A DNA stretch of 35,955 nucleotides, taken from the NCBI GenBank assembly GCA_017469545.1, contig JAFUGE010000023.1, forward strand, positions 1-35,955, given 5' to 3'. A program made the position numbers and the translations under genes. The notes beneath the pieces were generated by a model that had not been told where the DNA came from, did no database searches, and saw nothing but the letters and a program-made list of their open reading frames with translations. This document shows, one piece after another, positions 24,894-32,795 of this stretch. Origin of the DNA: Clostridia bacterium (lineage in GTDB: Bacteria; Bacillota; Clostridia; TANB77; UBA1234). Positions within the stretch are counted from its first letter, which is position 1, and each line of letters starts with the position of its first letter.

Positions 24894-24929
24894 TTGCCAA
24901 TGGGTATTAATAGTAGTGTAGGAGGAACT

Positions 24930-26636
24930 ATGAGAAATTTTTTTGAAGAAATTTATAACGACTACTTTGGAATAGAAAAATTAGAACAAGAAAATGAGAA
25001 GCTTAGAAAAGAATTGGGCCTTGACGTAAAGGAAGCTAACATTCCTAGAATTGAATTAGGGGAGAAGATTGCTGTCGACAAGCAGAAGTTTTCAAAAGAC
25101 GCTAAAGACGAGAAAATGGCGGATTTGTTTTCACGAATTGATAATTTGTGTATCACAGAAGATTCGAAAAAACTATTAAAAAAAATGATTGAGTATATGA
25201 GAATGTACGACGAAAAGATTGAGAAGAACTATATTCCTTTTAATATGCAAATCATTTCTAAGAATGCAGATTTGATTGAAAACATCAAAAAAATTCTTGT
25301 GGAGAGCTTAACTATATTCTCCTATACTAAGTCTACTCGAGTAGAAGAAACTGCGATTTATCAATTGGAGAGTGGAGAAGCGGTAACAAAGCTATATGAA
25401 AATAATGGCGTGATTATCTTTAAGGATTTGACTGGCTTTTCTACACACGAAGAAAAATTTCAAGAGCTATTCTTAAATTTTTTGGAGGATACTTTAAAAG
25501 AACATCTTAATCATACGATTACAATTATTATTGGTAGAGATAAATTGGAGATTTCTAATGCTTTTGCGAAAAGATCGTTGATGCTCGATAAGTATTTTGA
25601 GTTTCAAATAGAAGAAGTAAAACCGGATGTACAAGATGTGTTTAGAGAAGTGACAGAAAATTTAAAAGGCTCTATTGAATTTACAGACGAAATGAATGTG
25701 AAGCTATTGGACTACATTTCAAATACTTATCCAAAGACGAGTCTGGATTTTCCGGATTATCGAAATAATTTGTGCAAGTATATTGCTTTTAACAAAGAGA
25801 TTCCAAGCTATGAGCAGGATAAATCTTTGGACGAAATCTTTGCAGAATTAAATGAGCTTGTTGGTCTTCAAAAAGTAAAGAGAGTATTAAATGATTTAGT
25901 AGATTTAATTGAGCTTAAGAAGAAATCTAAGGGAGATTTGAATATCAAAGATGTGAACCTTCACATGGTGTTCTTAGGAAATCCTGGTACAGGTAAAACC
26001 ACTGTTGCAAGAATTATTGCAGAAGTTTTGTACAATTTGAAATATATTAAACAAAATAAGTTAATTGAAGTTTCGAGCAAGGATTTAGTTGGCGAATATG
26101 TGGGACAGACAGCGCCTAAAACAATGGCTGTTGTGGAAAAAGCTTTGGGCGGAGTATTGTTTGTGGACGAGGCATATTCTTTAGCATCTAACGGTTCGAG
26201 AGGTGGCTCGTATAACGACGAGGCCATTGCTACTTTAATTCAGGCGATGGAGAATTATAGAGATAACTTGGTAGTGATATTTGCTGGTTACACGAAAGAG
26301 ATGCAGGCATTCTTAAATTCAAATTCTGGTATTGTTTCAAGAATTGGATATACATTAGAGTTTGATGATTATACGCCGGACGAATTAATTCAAATTTTTA
26401 AAGGCATGATGAAAAAGTCTGGATTTGTTGTTAGTGACGATGCGGTTGAAGAAGTAAGAAAAGTAATCGAAGAATATAAAGATACTGAGAACTTTGGTAA
26501 TGCACGTTTTGTTAGAAATGTATACGAAAAATCAATTCTAAAACATGCTTCGAATACTAAGAATAAGAGCAGCAAGAAAGCATTAAAAACAATTACGAAA
26601 GAAGATATTAGTACAGAAGATTTATTAAAGATGTAA
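24930..26636 (+). CDS. CbxX/SpoVK-type AAA+ ATPase with degenerate N-terminal AAA-like half
   Basis: The 568-residue protein has a C-terminal CbxX/CfxQ AAA+ domain: Walker A GNPGTGKTT (350-358), YVGQTAPKTM pore/linker region, Walker B GVLFVDEAYSLA (about 408-419), sensor 1 VVIFAGYTKEM, and the SRIGYTLEFDDYTPDEL lid region. Residues 1-60 are coiled-coil-like. Residues about 105-300 look like an inactive AAA domain: NGVIIFKDLTGF in the Walker B place, TITIIIGRDK in the sensor 1 place and FEFQIEEVKPDVQDVF matching the C-domain's EFDDYTPDELIQIF, but with no Walker A. Relatives remodel protein complexes. In this operon it may act on TelA, XpaC or the membrane-bound receptors, which is inference. 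The start follows TAGGAGGAAC. Confidence 0.87.
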   Translation: MRNFFEEIYNDYFGIEKLEQENEKLRKELGLDVKEANIPRIELGEKIAVDKQKFSKDAKDEKMADLFSRIDNLCITEDSKKLLKKMIEYMRMYDEKIEKNYIPFNMQIISKNADLIENIKKILVESLTIFSYTKSTRVEETAIYQLESGEAVTKLYENNGVIIFKDLTGFSTHEEKFQELFLNFLEDTLKEHLNHTITIIIGRDKLEISNAFAKRSLMLDKYFEFQIEEVKPDVQDVFREVTENLKGSIEFTDEMNVKLLDYISNTYPKTSLDFPDYRNNLCKYIAFNKEIPSYEQDKSLDEIFAELNELVGLQKVKRVLNDLVDLIELKKKSKGDLNIKDVNLHMVFLGNPGTGKTTVARIIAEVLYNLKYIKQNKLIEVSSKDLVGEYVGQTAPKTMAVVEKALGGVLFVDEAYSLASNGSRGGSYNDEAIATLIQAMENYRDNLVVIFAGYTKEMQAFLNSNSGIVSRIGYTLEFDDYTPDELIQIFKGMMKKSGFVVSDDAVEEVRKVIEEYKDTENFGNARFVRNVYEKSILKHASNTKNKSSKKALKTITKEDISTEDLLKM

Positions 26637-26647
26637 GTCAAATAAAC

Positions 26648-26674
26648 GTAGGGGCAGCGTATCACGCTGCCTGT
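26648..26674 (+). repeat. GTAGGGG hairpin repeat, copy 10
   Basis: GTAGGGG, then CAGCGTA-TCACGCTG, then CCTG (tail one base off), between the AAA+ gene and the YbhN-type gene. Confidence 0.78.
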
Positions 26675-26699
26675 GTTATGAAATTGAAAGGAATAAAAA

Positions 26700-27734
26700 A
26701 TGGATAACGATACAAAGACTCCTAAGAATAAGATTGTAAAATATATTTTGAATATGATTGTGTTAGTGCTATTGATAGCACTAACATTTCATATTTTATT
26801 AAAAGACCAAAATGGAGAAGAACTATTTGCGATATTAAAGTCAGCGAAGCTTCCATTTGTGCTTTTGGGACTACTATGTATGCTACTATTTTACATATGC
26901 GAATCTATCAATATGCGTAGAACGCTACGAGCGTTGGGAGAAGATTGTAGCATGCTTATGGCAATGAAGTACACTTTAATTGGTATCTTTTTTAGTGGTA
27001 TTACGCCGGCAGCTTCGGGAGGACAGCCGCTACAAGTGATTTATATGAAGAAAGATGGCATTAAAGTATCTTCTTCTACGATGGCATTAATTTTAAATTT
27101 GTTTAGCTTTCAGGTTTTTACCGTGGGGCTTGCACTGATTAGTCTACTATTTTTGCACAGCTATTTAAAAGCAGGAATGATTGCACTTTTTGTAATTGGA
27201 GTGCTACTGAATTCGTTTTCACTTGCTGTGATTATCATTGGAATTTTTTCAAAGAGACTTTCGACGATTTTAGTGAATTTTGTTGTGAAAGTCATGAGAA
27301 AGTTGAAAGTGAAAAACTGTGACGCAAAAGAAAAAGCAATGAACGAGTCTTTAGAAAAATATAATGGAAGCGCACAATATATTAGAAGTAATAAGAAGAT
27401 TATAATCAAGCAATTTACGGTCGGATTGTTGCAGCAAGTTTTATATTATTCGGTGCCGTTCTGTGTGTTAAATGCATTCGGGCTTCCAATGCAGAATTAT
27501 TTTCTAATGGTTGGTTTGCAAGCAATGGTATTTGCCATGGCATCGGGAATCCCACTTCCTGGGGCAGTAGGAGTCAGTGAAGGTGCGTTTGTTTCCGTAT
27601 ATAAGCCAATATTTACGGAGGAACTCATTAGTGGAGCTGTGATTCTAAATAGAGGAATTAGCTTTTATTTACCAATGATTGTTTGTGCCGTTGTTGTAAT
27701 CGTTGCAACGCTAAAATCAAAAAAGAGAAAATGA
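26700..27734 (+). CDS. YbhN/UPF0104-type (LPG synthase transmembrane-like) membrane protein
   Basis: The 344-residue protein has about eight membrane helices. The signature GIFFSGITPAASGGQPLQ (about 97-114) and the later MASGIPLPGAVGVSEGAF are typical of the family that includes the flippase half of lysyl-phosphatidylglycerol synthase (MprF) and YbhN/AglD proteins. It lacks the soluble aminoacyl-transfer domain. Relatives are thought to move or modify lipids or lipid-linked precursors. ATG 26700 follows GAAAGGAAT. Co-transcription with the TelA/AAA+ module suggests an envelope-directed output; the link is inference. Confidence 0.8.
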   Translation: MDNDTKTPKNKIVKYILNMIVLVLLIALTFHILLKDQNGEELFAILKSAKLPFVLLGLLCMLLFYICESINMRRTLRALGEDCSMLMAMKYTLIGIFFSGITPAASGGQPLQVIYMKKDGIKVSSSTMALILNLFSFQVFTVGLALISLLFLHSYLKAGMIALFVIGVLLNSFSLAVIIIGIFSKRLSTILVNFVVKVMRKLKVKNCDAKEKAMNESLEKYNGSAQYIRSNKKIIIKQFTVGLLQQVLYYSVPFCVLNAFGLPMQNYFLMVGLQAMVFAMASGIPLPGAVGVSEGAFVSVYKPIFTEELISGAVILNRGISFYLPMIVCAVVVIVATLKSKKRK

Positions 27735-27752
27735 AGAGGAGTAATTTGTTTT

Positions 27753-28397
27753 ATGAAGAAAAATATCATTTGGATTGGCATGATTTTAGTATTTATATTT
27801 GCTAGTAATGTTTTGGCGGCAGAGAGGATTAGTGTTAAGTATTTGAAAACTTCAGACGGGGATACAGCTCGATTTGAAGTAGATGGAGAGAATGTGAGAG
27901 TAAGATTTTTGGGAATTAATACGCCAGAAGTTGCTGGAGAGGATAAGGTGGAAGAGCCTTATGGCAATGATGCAATGGTGTATACGAAAAACAAACTGGA
28001 TCATGCGAAGAAAATTGAAATAGAATATGACGACAATGCTGATAAGGAAGATAGATTTGGCAGACAACTTGCTTGGATTTGGGTGGACGATGCTTTGCTT
28101 GAGGAAGAACTTGTAAGAGTAGGACTAGCAAAGACGTATATGCTAAAAAGTGATTACAAGTATGCGGATGTATTAAAAAAAGCGGAGAGTGAAGCGAAAA
28201 GTGAAAAGTTAGGCGTTTGGAGTGAGAATACAGCTGAAAATGTTTCAACCATAGAAAGTAATGAAACCGTAAACGAGACAGAAGATAATAGTGCAGTAAG
28301 CCCGATATATTTCCTTGTTATTTTGGCCGCTTTAGTAGCTTTGGCAATGCTAAAAAGTAGGAATAAGGATAATCCAATAGAAAAAATCAATCAATAA
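27753..28397 (+). CDS. Exported thermonuclease-like (SNase) protein with C-terminal membrane anchor
   Basis: The 214-residue protein has a signal peptide (IIWIGMILVFIFASNVLAA, cleavage likely near residue 22) and an SNase/TNase OB-fold domain. The motifs are TSDGDTARFEVDGENVRVRFLGINTPEV (catalytic Arg and Asp/Glu region), PYGNDAMVYTKNKL and EDRFGRQLAWIWVDD (second catalytic Arg), then LVRVGLAKTYM. After an acidic Ser/Thr/Glu-rich linker comes a C-terminal hydrophobic helix (ISPIYFLVILAALVALAML-like, about 183-200) with a basic tail, so the nuclease should be tethered outside the membrane. It follows the YbhN gene by 18 bases, with GAAGAGGAG upstream. Confidence 0.87.
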   Translation: MKKNIIWIGMILVFIFASNVLAAERISVKYLKTSDGDTARFEVDGENVRVRFLGINTPEVAGEDKVEEPYGNDAMVYTKNKLDHAKKIEIEYDDNADKEDRFGRQLAWIWVDDALLEEELVRVGLAKTYMLKSDYKYADVLKKAESEAKSEKLGVWSENTAENVSTIESNETVNETEDNSAVSPIYFLVILAALVALAMLKSRNKDNPIEKINQ

Positions 28398-28421
28398 AAT
28401 GCGATATTAGGAGAGAAGTGT

Positions 28422-28901
28422 ATGAAACAGAGCATTGAAAAAACGAATGTTATGAGAATTCTAGAACAGCATCATGTGGCATACAAACCGTACTGTTACA
28501 AAGACACAGACGCCATTTCTGGAGTGGAAGTGGCAAGTGTGCTTGGGCAAAATCCGAAGCAGGTTTTTAAAACGCTAGTGACGGTGGGGCACTCTAAGGC
28601 GAATTATGTTTTTGTGATTCCTGTGGAGAAGGAATTGAATTTAAAACTGGCAGCAAAGGCAGTAGGGGAAAAGAGTATTGAAATGGTGAAGTCAAAAGAT
28701 TTGCTTGCACTTACAGGCTATATTCATGGAGGTTGTTCACCAATAGGAATGAAGAAATTTTTTAAGACGACTTTTGATATATCGGCAAAAGAGTTTGAAA
28801 CGATTATCTTTAGCGCGGGAAAGATTGGGTATCAAGTGGAGGTCTCGTTAGAAGAGCTAAAGAATGTGATTGCATTTCAGTTAGAAAGTATCTGTGATTA
28901 A
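28422..28901 (+). CDS. ybaK: YbaK/EbsC-family Cys-tRNA(Pro) deacylase
   Basis: This trans-editing enzyme clears cysteine wrongly attached to tRNA-Pro. The 159-residue protein has the YbaK fold: KTNVMRILEQHHVAYKPY, GVEVASVLGQNPKQVFKTLV, FVIPVEKELNLKLAAKAVG with the catalytic-type Lys region, and GYIHGGCSPIGMKK, the signature GG-x-SP-G loop. The start has AGGAGAGAAG upstream. It is the last gene before the terminator at 28901; whether it functionally belongs to the stress operon is doubtful. Confidence 0.92.
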   Translation: MKQSIEKTNVMRILEQHHVAYKPYCYKDTDAISGVEVASVLGQNPKQVFKTLVTVGHSKANYVFVIPVEKELNLKLAAKAVGEKSIEMVKSKDLLALTGYIHGGCSPIGMKKFFKTTFDISAKEFETIIFSAGKIGYQVEVSLEELKNVIAFQLESICD

Positions 28902-28935
28902 AAAGTTGCTAGCTATTGCCAGCAACTTTTCTTTT
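28901..28935 (+). terminator. Rho-independent terminator after ybaK
   Basis: AAAAGTTGCT pairs with AGCAACTTTT across a 10-base loop, followed by CTTTT. It begins at the last base of the ybaK stop codon. Confidence 0.82.
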
Positions 28936-28945
28936 GTGGTAGAAT
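28917..28945 (+). promoter_or_regulatory. Predicted promoter of the YfcE-like gene, embedded in the terminator
   Basis: TTGCCA (28917-28922, in the terminator loop and right arm), a 17-bp spacer and TAGAAT (28940-28945), 28 bases before ATG 28973. Confidence 0.55.
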
Positions 28946-28972
28946 ATAAAAAACGATGGGAGTAATGGGATT

Positions 28973-29491
28973 ATGAAATATGTTTTTGTTTCCGACATTC
29001 ATGGAAATATTGAAAAATTAGAAGAATGTATTGCTGCATTTGAAAGAGAAAATGCTGATAAGCTAGTGGTTTTAGGGGATACAGCGGTCAGCAATTACGA
29101 AGACGACAACTTTTTCATTGCCGAGATTTTAAATGGTATGAAAAACAAAGTGGAAGTAATCAGAGGAAATTGTGACACGAGTGATTTTGAGGATAAACTG
29201 AATTTTGAGATTTTTGACGACGATATTTTATATGTGAATGGTAAGTTTGTATCTATTACACATGGCCATGTGTACAACTTCTATCACCTTCCTCCGAATT
29301 GCGGAGATATTTTTATTCAAGGGCATACGCATGTGCCAATGCTTGTAAAACAGGAAGGAAGAATATTGGCAAATCCGGGTTCGGTAAGTAGGCCACGTGG
29401 GTGTGATTTAAGATGTTATATTTTGATTACTGAAGATGCGATTATGCTTAAGACATTAGGTGGCAGTGTGATAAAGAAAGAAAAATTTTAA
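28973..29491 (+). CDS. YfcE/MJ0936-type metallophosphodiesterase
   Basis: The 172-residue calcineurin-like phosphoesterase has all metal motifs in order: VSDIHGN (Asp8, His10), VLGDTA, RGNCD (Asn/Asp), ITHGH and GHTH, then ANPGSVSRPRG, which is characteristic of the YfcE/YsnB group. Relatives hydrolyse phosphodiester model substrates; the natural substrate is unknown. The start follows ATGGGAG. It is followed closely by a phosphoribosyltransferase gene. Confidence 0.9.
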   Translation: MKYVFVSDIHGNIEKLEECIAAFERENADKLVVLGDTAVSNYEDDNFFIAEILNGMKNKVEVIRGNCDTSDFEDKLNFEIFDDDILYVNGKFVSITHGHVYNFYHLPPNCGDIFIQGHTHVPMLVKQEGRILANPGSVSRPRGCDLRCYILITEDAIMLKTLGGSVIKKEKF

Positions 29492-29508
29492 AATAAGGGG
29501 GAGTTTTT

Positions 29509-29973
29509 GTGAATCGAGAGATTAGAAGTATTTCTTGGAGTGAGTATGACGAGTTAATCAGAAAAATTTTGGAGCAAGTTGCAGATAAGGAGATTGATAT
29601 TTTAGTACCGATTTTGAGAGGTGGGTCTATCATTGGCCTTTCTCTTGCTTCGAATATGCAAATACCTACTAAATATATGCGAATTGAAAGAAGCAAATCT
29701 AATTTGCCGAATTGTGAGTTTGGCGAGGCTAAAATATCTAAGGAATTTGACTTATCAGAAATTGAGGGGAAGAGTATTTTAATTTGTGACGATGTTGTGG
29801 ATAGTGGTGAGACTATAAAAGCAGCGATGTCTTATTTGAAGCAATTTCAGCCTAAGAATGTTTATGTTGCTGCATTATTCGGATATGAGGATACAAATGA
29901 TGGATATATTGTGGGCGAAATGCTTAACGAACATAAGTGGTTGGAGTTCCCTTGGGAGAGGATTTTGAGATAA
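29509..29973 (+). CDS. Phosphoribosyltransferase-domain protein
   Basis: The 154-residue type I PRTase fold has the PRPP-binding motif SILICDDVVDSGET (about 88-101), the early ILVPILRGGSIIGLSLA (PPi loop) and a hydrophobic C-terminus ending WLEFPWERIL. This resembles the hypoxanthine/xanthine PRTase-like COG2236 group. GTG 29509 is the start, with AAGGGGGAG upstream. The base specificity cannot be read from the sequence. Confidence 0.85.
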   Translation: MNREIRSISWSEYDELIRKILEQVADKEIDILVPILRGGSIIGLSLASNMQIPTKYMRIERSKSNLPNCEFGEAKISKEFDLSEIEGKSILICDDVVDSGETIKAAMSYLKQFQPKNVYVAALFGYEDTNDGYIVGEMLNEHKWLEFPWERILR

Positions 29974-30041
29974 TAGAGTGGGGATATTTTTAAAATGATA
30001 TGCATATGATGTAAGGAGTCATTAAAAAAGGGAGGAGTAGT

Positions 30042-31292
30042 ATGAAGAAGTTTTGGGCAAATTATAAGTCAACGATTATTCTTCTGCTGGGAATTATTGT
30101 TGGCGCCATTGTTGGAATGGTGTTTAAGGAGAGAGCAACTGTGCTTGCACCACTGGGGGATTTGTTTCTTAACCTATTGCTAGTGATTATCGTTCCGCTG
30201 ATTTTCTTAAACATTACGACGGCTATTACCAAAATGAAACAGCCAAAGCGACTTGGCAAGATTATTGTTTCCATTATAGGAGTGTTTATTTTAACTTCTA
30301 TCGTGGCAGTAATGGTGGGATTTGCAAGTACTTATTCTGTGAAATTGGTAAATCCGGAAGATGGAGCCGAGATTAGAGCATCACTTGCGGAAAATGTGGA
30401 AGATAGCGCGCAAGAAGAAATGGCACTTGCCGATAGAACAGTTAGGCTACTAACTGTCAATGATTTTTCTAAGCTATTATCGAAGGAAAATATCATTGCA
30501 CTTTTGATATTCTCTATTATCGTGGGCATTGCGACGAATATGTCGGGAGAAAAAGGTGAGCCATTTAGAAGATTATTAGAGTCTGCCAATGTAGTGATGG
30601 GAAACATTGTTAAGATTATTATGTACTATGCGCCGATTGGATTAGGATGCTATATTGCCGCGTTTATTGGAAGTTTTGGAAGCTCGATTGCCATTGGCTA
30701 TTTAAAGACATTCGTTATTTATTTAATTGTAACTCTTGCATATTATTTTGTAATGTATAGCATTTTTGCTCTTATCGCAGGAGGGAGAAAAGGGCTAAAA
30801 GCTTTTTGGAGAAATGCAATTCCGCCTACGATTACAGCGATTGGCACATGCTCTAGCGCAGCGTGCATTCCTGTGAATGTGGACGCTTGTAAGAAAATAG
30901 GAGTGCCGGCAGATATTGCGGAAACGACTGTGCCACTGGGAACTAGCTTCCATAAAGATGGTTCGATTATCGGTTCTGTGTTTAAGATTATGTTTTTAGT
31001 TTGCTTGTTTGGAACGAACATTGCTACTGGCGGAGAAGTGCTGGGAGTGCTGGGCGTTGCCCTTCTTGCTAATTTATTAATTACCGCTGTGCCAATTGGT
31101 GGCGGAACGATTTCTGAAATGTTAATTATCACAATGATGGGATATCCGGTCGCAGCGCTGCCAATTCTAACTATTATTGCAACGATTATTGATGCTCCGG
31201 CAACGATGCTAAATGTAGTAGGAGACGATGTTTCCTCGATGCTAGTCGCAAGAATTGTGGACGGCAAGAACTGGATGGCAAAGAAAGACTAA
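30042..31292 (+). CDS. Dicarboxylate/amino acid:cation symporter (DAACS family)
   Basis: The 416-residue secondary transporter has about eight membrane helices plus re-entrant loops. The serine-rich HP1 tip is GTCSSAACIPVN, where many homologues have SSSAATLP. The sodium-site motif usually written NMDGT is FHKDGS here, and HP2 is IGGGTISEMLI. These substitutions suggest a divergent substrate/ion profile relative to GltP/GltT. The start follows GGGAGGAGTAG. It is monocistronic or loosely linked to the upstream PRTase gene (68-base gap) and ends in a clear terminator. Confidence 0.88.
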   Translation: MKKFWANYKSTIILLLGIIVGAIVGMVFKERATVLAPLGDLFLNLLLVIIVPLIFLNITTAITKMKQPKRLGKIIVSIIGVFILTSIVAVMVGFASTYSVKLVNPEDGAEIRASLAENVEDSAQEEMALADRTVRLLTVNDFSKLLSKENIIALLIFSIIVGIATNMSGEKGEPFRRLLESANVVMGNIVKIIMYYAPIGLGCYIAAFIGSFGSSIAIGYLKTFVIYLIVTLAYYFVMYSIFALIAGGRKGLKAFWRNAIPPTITAIGTCSSAACIPVNVDACKKIGVPADIAETTVPLGTSFHKDGSIIGSVFKIMFLVCLFGTNIATGGEVLGVLGVALLANLLITAVPIGGGTISEMLIITMMGYPVAALPILTIIATIIDAPATMLNVVGDDVSSMLVARIVDGKNWMAKKD

Positions 31293-31299
31293 AGATAGG

Positions 31300-31331
31300 A
31301 GAGGCTACATAGAGAATGTAGTCTCTTTTTT
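31300..31331 (+). terminator. Rho-independent terminator after the symporter gene
   Basis: AGAGGCTACAT pairs with ATGTAGTCTCT (one G-U) and is followed by a T-run. Confidence 0.85.
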
Positions 31332-31402
31332 GACTTCATATTAGGAAAGATTCGTAGCGACAATTTTGATTACTTTGGCATATGCTATACAAGGTGATAG
31401 TT

Positions 31403-31912
31403 ATGATTTTAAGGGAATTATTAGAAGATGCAAAGAATATACATAGAAAAGACCCCGCTTGCAAAAGCGTATTGATGGCTATTTTATTGTATCCAGGCTT
31501 TCATATTTTAGTATTTCATAGAATGGCTCATTTTCTATACAAGCACAAATTATTTTTCTTGGCGCGATTGATTTCGGGTATTGGCAGATTTTTTTCTGGA
31601 ATTGAAATCCATCCTGGTGCTAAAATTGGCAGGAGATTGTTTATTGATCACGGCAGTGGTGTAGTCATTGGAGAGACAGCCAGTATTGGGGACGATTGCA
31701 CAATTTATCACGGAGTAACACTTGGCGGCACGGGAAAAGATAGTGGGAAAAGGCATCCGGATTTGGGGAATGGCGTGATGGTTGGCGCAGGAGCAAAAAT
31801 ATTAGGGGCAATCAAGATTGGAAATGAGGTAAAGATTGGGGCGAATGCCGTTGTGCTGCAAGATGTAGAGGATGGAAAGACGGTTGTCGGCGTGCCAGCG
31901 AGAGAAGTATAG
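31403..31912 (+). CDS. cysE: Serine O-acetyltransferase (CysE type)
   Basis: CysE transfers acetyl from acetyl-CoA to serine to make O-acetylserine for CysK. The 169-residue, short-form protein keeps the helical lead-in ([20 protein letters not shown]) and the left-handed beta helix of hexapeptide repeats. The signatures are [30 protein letters not shown] and [12 protein letters not shown] with the catalytic His, ending [12 protein letters not shown] 31403 with AAGGTGATAG is preferred over ATG 31382, which lacks a binding site. cysK lies 15 kb upstream in the same direction. No T-box leader is evident. Confidence 0.93.
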   Translation: MILRELLEDAKNIHRKDPACKSVLMAILLYPGFHILVFHRMAHFLYKHKLFFLARLISGIGRFFSGIEIHPGAKIGRRLFIDHGSGVVIGETASIGDDCTIYHGVTLGGTGKDSGKRHPDLGNGVMVGAGAKILGAIKIGNEVKIGANAVVLQDVEDGKTVVGVPAREV

Positions 31913-31936
31913 GATATATAAAGTTATTGTGAATGA

Positions 31937-31965
31937 TTGAAAAACGACTGATTTTGTGATATAGT
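31937..31965 (+). promoter_or_regulatory. Predicted sigma-A promoter of the YugP-type gene
   Basis: TTGAAA (31937-31942), a 17-bp spacer and TATAGT (31960-31965), 29 bases before ATG 31994. Confidence 0.7.
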
Positions 31966-31993
31966 AATGGTGCAAAAGAAAGGAGTGAGGACA

Positions 31994-32713
31994 ATGTACG
32001 GATATGAAACGGCGTCAAGCTTAGTAACGCCAGGAATGTTTTGGATATTATTTTTTGTGAGCATTGGCATTACCTTAGTGGCACAGTTATTAGTAAAATC
32101 AAGATATAATAAATATAAACAAGTCGCGAATCATGCGGGAATGACGGGCGCAGAAGTAGCAAGAAGAATACTGGATAATAACGGTTTGCAGAATATAGAT
32201 ATTTATAGAATTGAGAAAGAGTTAGGGGACAATTACAATCCTACCAAAAAGAGTGTTAATTTATCGCCTGAAATTTTTGAGGGGAGTAGTGTAGCGTCAT
32301 TAGCTGTAGCGGCGCACGAGTGCGGCCACGCCATCCAAGATAAAGAGGGCTATTCGTTTATGAGGCTAAGAATGAAAATGATACCATTACTCAATGCGGC
32401 TTCTACGTTATCCTATATTTCGATTTTTGTGGGACTTCTTGCCAGCTATACTATGATGTTAGAGATTGGTATCATTGTACAGTTTGTAACGCTATTATTC
32501 GAGCTAGTGACATTGCCAGTAGAGTTTGATGCTTCTAGCAGGGCACTAAAGCAATTACGAGAGTTCAATTTATTTACGAATGACGAAGTGGGAGGCGCCA
32601 CATCTATGCTAAAGGCCTGTGCACTTACGTATGTAGGGGCACTGCTTACCACCTTAGTGCAATTATTGAGACTAATCTTAATTTTACAAAATAATAGAAG
32701 CAGAAGAAGATAA
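31994..32713 (+). CDS. YugP-type zinc-dependent membrane protease
   Basis: The 239-residue membrane protein has an N-terminal helix (about 13-34), a zincin motif HECGH (His108, Glu109, His112) within SLAVAAHECGHAIQD, then three further hydrophobic helices. The conserved LPVEFDASSRAL, which supplies a likely third metal ligand, lies near 175-186. This matches the YugP/COG2738 family of putative neutral zinc metallopeptidases; substrates are unknown. ATG 31994 follows AAAGGAGTGAGG. It is flanked by its own promoter and terminator. Confidence 0.9.
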   Translation: MYGYETASSLVTPGMFWILFFVSIGITLVAQLLVKSRYNKYKQVANHAGMTGAEVARRILDNNGLQNIDIYRIEKELGDNYNPTKKSVNLSPEIFEGSSVASLAVAAHECGHAIQDKEGYSFMRLRMKMIPLLNAASTLSYISIFVGLLASYTMMLEIGIIVQFVTLLFELVTLPVEFDASSRALKQLREFNLFTNDEVGGATSMLKACALTYVGALLTTLVQLLRLILILQNNRSRRR

Positions 32714-32716
32714 AAT

Positions 32717-32751
32717 AAAAACCTAAAAGTGCTGTACTTTTAGGTTTTTTT
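32717..32751 (+). terminator. Rho-independent terminator after the YugP-type gene
   Basis: AAAACCTAAAAGT pairs with ACTTTTAGGTTTT around GCTGT, followed by a T-run. Confidence 0.88.
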
Positions 32752-32752
32752 G

Positions 32753-32761
32753 TGATATAAT
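32753..32761 (+). promoter_or_regulatory. Extended -10 promoter of cysS
   Basis: TG-A-TATAAT (32753-32761) is an extended -10 element, 34 bases before ATG 32796. The matching -35 position falls in the terminator and is poor. Confidence 0.5.
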
Positions 32762-32795
32762 GCATTCAATTTTATGAAAAAAAGGAGTTGGTTTT

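Noticed and set aside
30743-31267. Minus-strand frame (174 aa) opposite the symporter
   Set aside because: Antisense of membrane helices yields apparent hydrophobic protein; the sense strand is a well-supported transporter.
31313-31403. T-box or other riboswitch before cysE, cysS or cysK
   Set aside because: No T-box consensus or other known leader motif was found; the gaps are short and hold terminators and promoters.
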